Below, piece after piece: positions 24,849 to 33,238 of a stretch of DNA of 64,000 bases. Both the position numbers and the translations under genes were made by a program. The notes under the pieces were generated by a model. It had not been told where the DNA came from and ran no database searches. It saw nothing but the letters and a program-made list of their open reading frames with translations. The stretch is from a bacterium (GTDB taxonomy: Bacteria > Zhuqueibacterota > QNDG01 > DSAB01): positions 59,579-123,578 of the forward strand of contig DSAB01000121.1 of NCBI GenBank assembly GCA_011388275.1, written 5' to 3'. Each line of letters opens with the position of its first letter. Positions within the stretch are counted from its first letter, which is position 1.

Positions 24849-25488
24849 AGAAGCACTCAGGCCCTCAATCGGAGCCCGGGCAGAGGGTGTTGTCCGGCAG
24901 TTTCAGGTTTATCGGGATCTGATTATTGACTGGAACCGAAGAATGAATCTGATATCGAAGCGAGATGAACCGCGTCTTGTTTCGCGTCATTTTCTCCAGT
25001 CGACAGGCCTTCTGACGGTACTTGACATTCCCCGGCATGCCCGCATCATGGATTTGGGTTCAGGGGCCGGGTTTCCGGGAATTCCCATCAAACTGGTCCG
25101 TCCCGACCTGAGCTTTGCACTGGTGGAGTCGATTCAAAAAAAAGCCGCGTTTCTGCGCACGGCGATGGACATACTCGGCTTGAAGAAGATTCATGTCTGT
25201 GCAGGAAGGGCGGAAAACCTGGATGCCGAAGGAATAGCGGTGTCCTGGATCCTCAGCCGGGGAGTATCGGATCTGCTGACTCTGGTCCGGTGGTGCCGCC
25301 GGTTCGTCCCTCCTGAGGGCGGAAATCTGGCCGTTATCAAAGGTTCGGGGATATTCAGAGAAATGAGCATATTGAAGACAAAGGCTGAATGTATGGGGAT
25401 CACCGACACACGGATAATTCCTTATGATCCTTACCCCGGGCTTTTCCGCCTGGATGCCAGTTATGTCGCCCTGATATATATTAACTAA
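24826..25488 (+). CDS. rsmG: 16S rRNA (guanine(527)-N7)-methyltransferase
   Basis: This 220-residue SAM-dependent enzyme methylates G527 of 16S rRNA. Motif I is IMDLGSGAGFPGIPIKLVRPD, followed by LVESIQKKAAFLR. WNRRMNLISKRD near the N-terminus is family-typical. The GTG at 24826 fits the known N-terminus; an earlier in-frame ATG at 24730 lies deep inside mnmG and adds an arginine-rich tail with no family resemblance. The usual parA-parB pair does not follow; mfd does. Confidence 0.95.
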   Translation: METLALLEEALRPSIGARAEGVVRQFQVYRDLIIDWNRRMNLISKRDEPRLVSRHFLQSTGLLTVLDIPRHARIMDLGSGAGFPGIPIKLVRPDLSFALVESIQKKAAFLRTAMDILGLKKIHVCAGRAENLDAEGIAVSWILSRGVSDLLTLVRWCRRFVPPEGGNLAVIKGSGIFREMSILKTKAECMGITDTRIIPYDPYPGLFRLDASYVALIYIN

Positions 25489-25498
25489 AAATAATATT

Positions 25499-28400
25499 AT
25501 GTCAAGCGAATTTACCGAGTTTTCCAAAAAAATCGATTCTTTGATCAAACCCGGCCGGTTGTTCAAAAGGCTATTCGAAAACAATGAATTGCCATTGAAA
25601 GGATTGACGGGTTCTCTGAAGGCGTTGACCCTGAAAGGACTGGTGGAATCCGGCTCCAAAACCTGGGTGGCGGTCTTGCCTGATGAAGAGGAGGCCGAGA
25701 TTTTATCTGAGGAGTTGACGGGATTGATGGGGGAATCCGCTGCCTTGTTTCCCGGCGGCGATGAAGAAGCCGACAGTCCGGTCGTCATTAATCCCCGCCG
25801 TTCGGGTTTGCAGATGCGTGCCATCCGCGGCCTTCTCGAAGGCCGGTGCAGGGTTGTTGTTACCGGTTCCAGAGGATTTTTTCATCGGTTTCCCGACCCG
25901 CGTGTTCTTAAAAGTCAGTGCATCGATTTGCGGCCCGGAATCGAAACTCCGTTTACCCGATTGGTTGAACGGTTGGTAACGGCCGGTTACAGCCGGGAAT
26001 CGATGGTGGAACGGCCCGGAGAGATCAGCGTTCGGGGCGGCATTCTGGATATTTTCCCCTATACAGGAGAAAATCCTCATCGTATCGAATTCATGGGGGA
26101 TCGCGTGGAATCCATGCGCCTTTTCGATGTGCAGACTCAGCGTTCTATTGGGAGCGGAAAGGAACTGATGCTGATTCCGGCCCCCATGACCTGGCAACAA
26201 AGGGAACACACGATCCTGGACTATTCGGACCGCGGCTGCGTTTTTATTGAAGATCCTGAACGGATTCTGGAATACGGCCGAAAGCGATATCCGGCAAAAG
26301 ACGCTTTAAGTCCCGAAATCATGGAATCAAAGCTGAACAGAATCCCGAAGGCGATTCATCATACGCTGGGTTCCGGTGACTGGATCGATATTGGCGGACG
26401 CAGCTGTTCGCCATTGGGCAGAACAGCCGGGGAAATACGGGAGAAAATATGCTCCATGACGGATACCGGTCAGTCCGTGACCGTGGTATGTGCTTCGCAC
26501 GAGAATGTCCGGCGTGTGCGCCGATTTCTGGAAGTGGAAGAGGAGCCCATATCAGGGCTGTCGATTCTTCGGGGTCCGATTCGAAAAGGTTTTCGCATTG
26601 AGAGCGGATCCTTGACGGTTTATTCGGATTCAGAGATTTTCGGCCGCAAGACCCGTTCGCACCGCGACACGCAATTCAAAGAGGGAATCATACTCCGGGA
26701 ATTGTCGGCTCTCAGACAGGGTGATTATGTGGTTCATATCGATCATGGTGTCGGACGCTATCAGGGGCTGCAAAAAATTCGCGTTCAGGGCCTGGATCGA
26801 GAGTGCCTGGCCGTCGAGTATCAGGAGGGCGATAAACTGTATGTCCCCGTCGAAAAGATGGAACGCGTGCAGAAATACAACTCGCGTGAGGGCCATGTCC
26901 CGGCATTGAACAGGCTTGGCGGAACGGCCTGGGAGCAGCAAAAGAAAAAAACCAAAACCGCCATTCAAACAGTCGCCCGGGAACTGGTCGACCTGTATTC
27001 CACACGCCAGATAATCAAGGGATATGCCTTTTCTCCCGACTCCGCCTGGCATCGGGATCTCGAATCGGTTTTTCCGCATGAAGAAACCGTTGATCAGACA
27101 CGGGCCATGATAGAAGTGAAAAGAGATATGGAACGAACCCGACCCATGGACCGGCTGATCTGTGGAGATGTCGGTTTCGGAAAGACCGAAGTGGCTGTTC
27201 GCGCGGCGTTCAAGGCGGTGGCCGACAGCAAGCAGGTCGCTGTATTGGTTCCTACAACGATTCTGGCCCAGCAGCATGGTTATACATTCCGGGAAAGACT
27301 TTCACGGTTTCCTGTTCACATCGAGATGCTGTCACGGTTCCGCTCTCGTTCGGAGCAGAAGGAAGTGATCGAAGGCCTGGCCTCCGGAGCCATCGATGTG
27401 GTGATCGGAACACATCGATTGCTGTCCAAAGATGTGCAATTTAAAGATCTTGGATTGCTGATTATCGATGAGGAACAACGATTCGGTGTTCGGCATAAGG
27501 AGCGGTTGAAAAGTTTGAGAGAAAATGTGGATGTCCTTACTCTGTCGGCCACACCCATTCCCCGAACACTCCATCTTTCTCTCATGGGGATTCGGGACAT
27601 GTCGGTAATCAACACACCGCCGAAAGAGCGGCTTCCTATCCACACCGAAGTCATGCCATTCAATGAAGAGGTGATCGCAGAGGCCCTGGAAAGGGAGATA
27701 GAGCGGGGAGGGCAGGTATTTTTTGTGCACAACAGGATTCGTTCCATATACGGGGTCTCCCGAATGATTCGGAGGCTCGTACCGGGAGCAAGGCTGGCGG
27801 TGGCGCATGGGAGAATGGATGAGAAAGAGCTGGAGCATGTCATGCTGGAATTCGGCGACAAAAAATATGATTGCCTGGTATCCACACTGATCATCGGGTC
27901 GGGTCTGGACATGCCCAACGTCAACACACTCATTGTTCACCGGGCGGATCAGCTCGGCCTTTCCCAGCTTTATCAATTACGGGGCCGTGTCGGCCGATCC
28001 GACAGGCGTGCCTATGCTTATCTGTTGACGCCGCCGTTTCATCTGCTCACCAGGGAAGCATTGAAACGGCTCCGTACCATCGAGGAATTAACGGAGCTGG
28101 GTTCGGGTTTTCAGATTGCGATGCGCGATCTGGAAATTCGAGGCACCGGAAACTTGCTGGGTTACAGACAAAGCGGTCATATCGACGCTCTGGGATTCGA
28201 TTTGTATACCAGAATGGTAGAAGAAGCGGTCCGTGAAATCCGCTTGGAAAATGAAGAGGTTGAGACTGCGCCGGTTCCTGTCGATTGTTCGGTTCAGGTG
28301 AACTTTACCGCGCTGCTTCCTGAATCCTATATACTCGACGAGAGCCAGAGGGTCAATCTCTACCGGCGTTTTGCCGCTGCGAACGAGACGGAGAAAATCG

Positions 28401-28753
28401 ACGGACTGCTTCGGGAGCTGAGAGACCGGTTTGGACCGGTTCCCCCGGAAGCCCGCATGCTGGCGGAGATCGCACGCCTGAAAATACAGGGAAGCCGGAC
28501 CGGTATCAAACGGATTGTGGTTGACAGCCGCCGGATCAAATTGTTTTTTCATGAGACCTGGGTCGACTCATTCGCTTCTTCGGAACTTTTTTCCAGGCAT
28601 ATTCGTACCCTATTGGATTCTTCGCCGGTTCCCCTGCGTTTTCTAAGAGGCGATGTGTTCGGGATTCAACTCGATGTTCCCGAGGACTCGGGAGAGGTTG
28701 TTGACTTTACTAAAAACCTGTTGCATCGGTGGAGCCAGTTGTTTACCTTTTGA
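25499..28753 (+). CDS. mfd: Transcription-repair coupling factor Mfd
   Basis: This 1,084-residue ATP-dependent DNA translocase removes stalled RNA polymerase and recruits UvrA. The UvrB-like N-terminal module (RSGLQMRAIRGLLEGRCRVVVTGSRG, REISVRGGILDIFPYT region) is followed by the RNA-polymerase-interaction domain (GDYVVHIDHGVGRYQGLQ). The helicase motor has GDVGFGKTE at ~556-564, the DEEQRFGV box at ~657, LSATPIPRTLHLSLMGIRDMS and QLYQLRGRVGRS. The C-terminal D7 domain is present. It starts 10 bases after rsmG with an AT-rich spacer and no clear ribosome site. Confidence 0.96.
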   Translation: MSSEFTEFSKKIDSLIKPGRLFKRLFENNELPLKGLTGSLKALTLKGLVESGSKTWVAVLPDEEEAEILSEELTGLMGESAALFPGGDEEADSPVVINPRRSGLQMRAIRGLLEGRCRVVVTGSRGFFHRFPDPRVLKSQCIDLRPGIETPFTRLVERLVTAGYSRESMVERPGEISVRGGILDIFPYTGENPHRIEFMGDRVESMRLFDVQTQRSIGSGKELMLIPAPMTWQQREHTILDYSDRGCVFIEDPERILEYGRKRYPAKDALSPEIMESKLNRIPKAIHHTLGSGDWIDIGGRSCSPLGRTAGEIREKICSMTDTGQSVTVVCASHENVRRVRRFLEVEEEPISGLSILRGPIRKGFRIESGSLTVYSDSEIFGRKTRSHRDTQFKEGIILRELSALRQGDYVVHIDHGVGRYQGLQKIRVQGLDRECLAVEYQEGDKLYVPVEKMERVQKYNSREGHVPALNRLGGTAWEQQKKKTKTAIQTVARELVDLYSTRQIIKGYAFSPDSAWHRDLESVFPHEETVDQTRAMIEVKRDMERTRPMDRLICGDVGFGKTEVAVRAAFKAVADSKQVAVLVPTTILAQQHGYTFRERLSRFPVHIEMLSRFRSRSEQKEVIEGLASGAIDVVIGTHRLLSKDVQFKDLGLLIIDEEQRFGVRHKERLKSLRENVDVLTLSATPIPRTLHLSLMGIRDMSVINTPPKERLPIHTEVMPFNEEVIAEALEREIERGGQVFFVHNRIRSIYGVSRMIRRLVPGARLAVAHGRMDEKELEHVMLEFGDKKYDCLVSTLIIGSGLDMPNVNTLIVHRADQLGLSQLYQLRGRVGRSDRRAYAYLLTPPFHLLTREALKRLRTIEELTELGSGFQIAMRDLEIRGTGNLLGYRQSGHIDALGFDLYTRMVEEAVREIRLENEEVETAPVPVDCSVQVNFTALLPESYILDESQRVNLYRRFAAANETEKIDGLLRELRDRFGPVPPEARMLAEIARLKIQGSRTGIKRIVVDSRRIKLFFHETWVDSFASSELFSRHIRTLLDSSPVPLRFLRGDVFGIQLDVPEDSGEVVDFTKNLLHRWSQLFTF

Positions 28754-28790
28754 TAACTATTCGATGAATCCTTTCCTGTCTGGAGGCGGA

Positions 28791-30491
28791 ATGAAACGAG
28801 TTTATTGTATATGGATTTTGATCCTTCTGGCCATCGGCGGCTGTTCGAAACAAAAGACCGTCGTGGCACGCATTGAAAACGTGGAGATTACGCTTGAGGA
28901 TTTTCAGAAGGATTTCATTCAAAATCGAACCATGGAGGAAATTTTACAGGCCGATTTTTCCGATAAAGTCGAACACCTTGATGCCATGATGACCGATGAG
29001 ATATTGCTTCAAGCCGCCCGGGAGCTTTCCATGGAAGAAGATCCCTATGTTCAGTTCCGAATCGGTCCTTTAAAAAGATATTATTTGATTCGGCGCCTCT
29101 ATGAAAAGGAAATTGTGAATCGCTATATTACATCGAGAGATATCAGGGATTTTTATCGAAAAATGCAGTTCGATGTGGTTGTCGACCGTCTTTCCTTTGA
29201 AATTCATGGAAGAAAGAGTCCGGACAGAAAGGAATCTTTTCTGGATTATGTCTCGAATGTCAGACAGCGGATTAAGCAGGGAGAGCCGTTCGAGGCTTTC
29301 GGGACCGATATGCCCCATGAGTCTATATCCGTGACTTATGTTCAGGATACACTGAGTTATTCGGCATCTCAGAACGTGATCATGGAAACCGCTTATGAAT
29401 TGAAAAAAAATTCTGTTTCCGAACCCATTGAAACCAGCCGGGGTTTTCATATTATCCGTGTTGTCGATCGGATTTCCCGTCCCGTGAAACCTCTGAAGGA
29501 AACGCGAGGGTTTATTCGCGATCAGCTTGAAAATAAATACAATGCGTTTCTGTCATCCAAATACGATGAAATGACCATGTCTTTTCTGGATCGTGTCGAA
29601 CTGAAGTGGCAGGATGATGTGATCCTCGAAATGTGCCGTCGTTTCGAACCCTATCCGAATCTGTTGGCCGTTCTGTTGCCGAGACTGATGAAAACATGGC
29701 CTGAAGAATTCTTGCAGCAGGCTCTGGTTCGATATGAGGGCACACAATTTACCGTAGACGACTTTTCTTTGCGGGTGCAGACACTGGATGGACCGAAACG
29801 GTTTATGATTCATCGGCCCGATCAGTTGAAGCGCTTGCTCAAAAGCTGGATTGCCGACGATCTTGCCGCACAGGCGGCCCTGAAGCGGGGCCTGGACAGG
29901 GATTCATGGGTGGTCAGCCAGCTGAAAGATTCTCTCGAACTGGCCATGAAGCATACACTGCTGGAACGGGATATCATCGGTGTTATCGACACCTCCGAGG
30001 TGAGGCTCCGTGAATTTTATGAGCTGAAAAAAGACGAATGGTATACATTTCATGAAGAAGCTACAATTCAGGAAGTTCTTCTGGAGGATTCGGCTTCGGC
30101 CGTGAAGGTTTTACGTTTGGCTGAGAAGGGGAAGGATTTCACCGAACTCGTTATGCAGTATTCCCAACGGGAAGCTTTTAAGAAAATCAAAGGGGTTATT
30201 CAGAACATGCGGGAGTCGGACTGGGGGCCTATCGGAAAGGCTGCTTTTGCCTTGCAGGAAGGACAAATAGGCGGACCCGTAGCCCATGATGAGGGATATT
30301 CGGTAATCAGGCTTCTGGAAAAGAAACCTCCCCGGACCGCGCTCTATGAATGGGTTGATTCTGTCGTGAAGAAAGACTATATTGACAGTGTGAGAAAAAA
30401 GCGGTTTGAGGCGTGGCTTCATGACTGGGAAAAAACACACAGAGTGGAGCGTTATGAGAAACATCTGCTGGCTGATGAAGAATCCGGTTAA
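28791..30491 (+). CDS. Lipoprotein with two parvulin-like (PpiC) domains
   Basis: This 566-residue protein begins with a lipoprotein signal ending AIGGC (Cys18), so it should be anchored in the envelope. A SurA/PrsA-type N-terminal helical region follows (ARIENVEITLEDFQKDFIQN). Two degenerate parvulin domains are suggested: around residues 140-230 (LSYSASQNVIMETAYELKKNSVSEPIETSRGFHIIRVVD) and around 425-520 (LRLAEKGKDFTELVMQYS, AFALQEGQIGGPVAHDEGYSVIRL). It is probably a peptidyl-prolyl isomerase or chaperone for exported proteins. GGAGG lies just before the ATG at 28791; longer in-frame starts overlap mfd. First of three related genes. Confidence 0.82.
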   Translation: MKRVYCIWILILLAIGGCSKQKTVVARIENVEITLEDFQKDFIQNRTMEEILQADFSDKVEHLDAMMTDEILLQAARELSMEEDPYVQFRIGPLKRYYLIRRLYEKEIVNRYITSRDIRDFYRKMQFDVVVDRLSFEIHGRKSPDRKESFLDYVSNVRQRIKQGEPFEAFGTDMPHESISVTYVQDTLSYSASQNVIMETAYELKKNSVSEPIETSRGFHIIRVVDRISRPVKPLKETRGFIRDQLENKYNAFLSSKYDEMTMSFLDRVELKWQDDVILEMCRRFEPYPNLLAVLLPRLMKTWPEEFLQQALVRYEGTQFTVDDFSLRVQTLDGPKRFMIHRPDQLKRLLKSWIADDLAAQAALKRGLDRDSWVVSQLKDSLELAMKHTLLERDIIGVIDTSEVRLREFYELKKDEWYTFHEEATIQEVLLEDSASAVKVLRLAEKGKDFTELVMQYSQREAFKKIKGVIQNMRESDWGPIGKAAFALQEGQIGGPVAHDEGYSVIRLLEKKPPRTALYEWVDSVVKKDYIDSVRKKRFEAWLHDWEKTHRVERYEKHLLADEESG

Positions 30492-31335
30492 GACGGTTTC
30501 CATTGTGCTGATTTGCTGTCTGACCGGATGCCGATCCGGCCCGGGGGATGGCGAGATCGTCGCACGGGTCGGTGATGCGGTTTTAACGAGAGAGGCGCTG
30601 GCCCGTTTTATGACATGGGAAGGACTGAAGCCGTATCAGGAAAACGTTTATGTGGAAAGATGGATCAATCGGGAACTGCTCTATCAGGAGGCCAGAAAAA
30701 AGAAACTGGATCAAAATGATGAACTTCGCTGGGAGCTGGAATTGATTGAGAAAGAATGGATGATCCACCGTCTTCTGGAACACACATACCGGGAAAAAAT
30801 ACAAATCACCGAGAATGAAGTCAGGACGTATTACGATGAAAATCAGGAACAGTTTCGAATCGAGGAGGACGAAGTCAGGGCCTTTCACATTCTCACCCGT
30901 GATCGGTCCGAAGCCAATCTGGCCCGGCAGGAAATAACGGCAGGCCGCCAGTTCGAGGAAGTGGCCAGGGAGCGATCCATAGGGATGTTCAGAAACAAAG
31001 GCGGGGACATGGGATATGTCCGGCGCGGTGATATCATTCCCGAACTTTCAAGAGTGCTTTTTGCACTGTCCGAGGGTGCATTGTCGAATGTTATTCGAAG
31101 CGATTACGGTTTTCATCTCATTAAAGCCGTAAAAAAGAGACGTCAGGGAGACATCAAAGATCTCGGTGATGTCCGGGATGACATCATCCAGAGATTGCGT
31201 GTGTCCAGGGAGCGGGCGGTTTACTACGATCTCTTGTTTCAGCTGCAGAACCAGACCAAGGTCGAGGTGGAGATCCCCGGGGCCGGAACAGCCCTCGATG
31301 ATACGGCAGAATACAGCCCGCGGCAACCGTTTTGA
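30454..31335 (+). CDS. Lipoprotein parvulin-type peptidyl-prolyl isomerase
   Basis: This 293-residue protein has a lipoprotein signal ending CLTGC (Cys26). An N-terminal chaperone region (EIVARVGDAVLTREALARFM) is followed by one parvulin domain, residues ~140-245: VRAFHILTRDRSEANLARQEI, FEEVARERSIGMFRNKGGDMGYVRRGDIIPELSRVLFALSEGALSNVIRSDYGFHLIKAVKKR. This is a good PpiC match. The ATG at 30454 has GGAG five bases upstream and overlaps the previous gene by 38 bases; ATG 30475 is an alternative without a ribosome site. Confidence 0.87.
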   Translation: MRNICWLMKNPVKTVSIVLICCLTGCRSGPGDGEIVARVGDAVLTREALARFMTWEGLKPYQENVYVERWINRELLYQEARKKKLDQNDELRWELELIEKEWMIHRLLEHTYREKIQITENEVRTYYDENQEQFRIEEDEVRAFHILTRDRSEANLARQEITAGRQFEEVARERSIGMFRNKGGDMGYVRRGDIIPELSRVLFALSEGALSNVIRSDYGFHLIKAVKKRRQGDIKDLGDVRDDIIQRLRVSRERAVYYDLLFQLQNQTKVEVEIPGAGTALDDTAEYSPRQPF

Positions 31336-31354
31336 CAGAATGATTGAGGAGTGT

Positions 31355-32653
31355 ATGAAATCAACGATATTATGCCTGTTTTTTATGCTGGCCGGATTCG
31401 TCCGGGCCCAGGAAGTGCTGGATGGAGTCGTCGCGATTGTCGGCGATGAAATCATTCTGCGGACCGATGTGATTCAGAACGCCCAGCAAATCGCCATGCG
31501 AATGAATTTCAGCCCCGTTTCGAATCCCGAGCGTTTTCAGAATCTGATGAAAGATGTGCTTCGAAACATGATCGACGAAAAAGTGCTTCTTGCCAAAGCC
31601 AAAGACGATACGATCACGGTTTCCGATCAGCGTGTGGAGCAGGAACTGGAGAACAGAATCCAGTCATTTATTCAGCAACTCGGTTCTGCGGAAAGGGTGG
31701 AGCAGTATTTCGGCAAACCCGTCAGTCGAATCAAGCGGGAATATCGCGACGACATTAAAAAACAGCTCATTGTCCAAACCTATCAGGCCAAGAAAATGCA
31801 GCCCATTCAGGTGTCCCGAAGGGAAATACAGAATTTTTTCACGACCATGAAGGACAGTATTCCGGAAAATCCTGTCAGAGCGAAAATGCGCCACATACTG
31901 CTGGAAGTAAAGCCGGGAGGGGAAGAGAGAGATATGGCCATGAATCGAATTACAGCGATTCGTGAAAGACTGGTTCAGGGGGAGGAGTTTGCCGATCTGG
32001 CAAGGGAGTATTCTGAAGATCCAGGAACCGCGCCTCAGGGGGGCGATCTGGGATATATTGAGAGAGGAACCCTTTTTCAGGATTTTGAGCAGGTTGCGTT
32101 TTTGCTGGAACCGGGTGAAGTTTCCGAAGTCGTGGAAAGTCCCGTGGGCCTTCATCTCATTCAAATACAGGACAAGCGGGGAGATCAGGTCCGCGTCAGC
32201 CACATATTGATCCGTCTGGATGTCAGTGATACGGATGAAAGTTATACGGTCAAACAAATCCATGAGATCAGAGACCGTATTATGGCAGGAGAGGACTTCT
32301 CCGAACTGGCCCGTCAGTATTCGGATGATGAAACGACCCGTGAGTCGGGTGGGGATTTGGGACTGGTTGTGATCGATCAGCTGCAAATACCCGAATTCAA
32401 GAATGCGGTTGATACTCTGGAAGCCGGAGAGATTTCACAGCCTTTTGCCACACAGTTTGGTCATCACATTGTCAAGGTTGAGAATCGGCTGGAACCGAGG
32501 CCCCTGACCCTTGAAGAAGATTGGGAACAGATCTCGGCCTATGCGCTGCAGGCCAAACAGATGAAATATTTTCAGGAATTGATTGAAGATTTACGGAAAA
32601 GTGTCTACATCGAAGTCAAGGAGGACCTCCTGGTTTTCGGTGAGGATTCATGA
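31355..32653 (+). CDS. surA: SurA-like periplasmic peptidyl-prolyl isomerase
   Basis: This 432-residue protein has the SurA layout: signal peptide (STILCLFFMLAGFVRA, cleavage before Q), SurA N-terminal chaperone domain (DGVVAIVGDEIILRTDVIQNAQ, DEKVLLAKAKDD), then two parvulin domains. The first (~178-270) has MRHILLEV, FADLAREYSEDPGTAPQGGDLGYIERG; the second (~290-380) has VSHILIRL, FSELARQYSDDETTRESGGDLGL and QFGHHIVKV. SurA escorts outer-membrane barrels such as SprA or LptD through the periplasm. The ATG at 31355 follows TGAGGAG. It ends a three-gene foldase row after mfd. Confidence 0.9.
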   Translation: MKSTILCLFFMLAGFVRAQEVLDGVVAIVGDEIILRTDVIQNAQQIAMRMNFSPVSNPERFQNLMKDVLRNMIDEKVLLAKAKDDTITVSDQRVEQELENRIQSFIQQLGSAERVEQYFGKPVSRIKREYRDDIKKQLIVQTYQAKKMQPIQVSRREIQNFFTTMKDSIPENPVRAKMRHILLEVKPGGEERDMAMNRITAIRERLVQGEEFADLAREYSEDPGTAPQGGDLGYIERGTLFQDFEQVAFLLEPGEVSEVVESPVGLHLIQIQDKRGDQVRVSHILIRLDVSDTDESYTVKQIHEIRDRIMAGEDFSELARQYSDDETTRESGGDLGLVVIDQLQIPEFKNAVDTLEAGEISQPFATQFGHHIVKVENRLEPRPLTLEEDWEQISAYALQAKQMKYFQELIEDLRKSVYIEVKEDLLVFGEDS

Positions 32654-32857
32654 GGCCGGAGAAGGATTTTGCTTAAGAGAGTTATTCCCCTGTGTTATTG
32701 ATTAAGAACCGGCCGAGCGGAGGACAATCGTCAGCCTGATTAATGCGGTATTTTCCTCTCTATTCGGTTCATCGGGTTTCATTTTCCACACACAGTACGA
32801 TGCGTCTTTCCGGCCGGCCCGGAGGTGAACAGGGTTAGGCGTCATGTAGAGAATCGA
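32654..32857. other. Intergenic region upstream of the glucosylglycerate operon
   Basis: These 204 bases separate the surA-like gene from the tautomerase gene. I found no convincing promoter, terminator or RNA gene. A GGAGG at 32820-32824 precedes a GTG (32825) that is in frame with the tautomerase, but the catalytic proline argues for the later ATG. A promoter is expected here because a new functional operon begins. Confidence 0.4.
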
Positions 32858-33238
32858 ATGCCGCAGATCATCCTGGAGTATACTTCAAATCTGCCGGATC
32901 CCGAGGAGAAACCGCTTTTGCTGTCCATTCACCGTGTCTTGCAGAATACGGCGAGTATTTCCATTGAAAACTGCAAAAGCCGTATTCTAAAACAGGATCG
33001 TTTTCTGATTGGTGAGGGTGAATCGGATCGGGCTTTTGTTCATTTACAGGTTCGGTTTCTTGAAGGGAGAAAAGAAGAAGTCAAGGAAGCGGTCGGCAAA
33101 CGGCTTCTTGAACTGCTTGATTTGCATTTTCAAACCGATTCTGAATGTCGGCTACAGATTACCGTCGAGTTAAGCGATATCAAACGGGCCGCTTATTTCA
33201 AGCGTTCGCAGCCCCCTGATCAGACAAGCGGGCGGTGA
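32858..33238 (+). CDS. 5-carboxymethyl-2-hydroxymuconate isomerase-like tautomerase
   Basis: This 126-residue protein reads MPQIILEYTSNLPDPEEKPL and resembles the CHMI group of the tautomerase superfamily, where Pro1 (exposed after Met removal) is the catalytic base. That feature decides the ATG at 32858 over an in-frame GTG at 32825, though the ribosome site is weak. The rest (FVHLQVRFLEGRKEEVKEAVGKRLLELL, LQITVELSDI) fits the family. No homoprotocatechuate-degradation genes are nearby, so the substrate is unknown. Its end overlaps the phosphorylase start as GTGA, placing it at the head of the operon. Confidence 0.78.
   Translation: MPQIILEYTSNLPDPEEKPLLLSIHRVLQNTASISIENCKSRILKQDRFLIGEGESDRAFVHLQVRFLEGRKEEVKEAVGKRLLELLDLHFQTDSECRLQITVELSDIKRAAYFKRSQPPDQTSGR

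Noticed and set aside
32725-32840. Short plus-strand frame (about 31 codons) upstream of the tautomerase
   Set aside because: It has no ribosome site, and its sequence is low-quality Arg/Ser-rich with no conservation argument.
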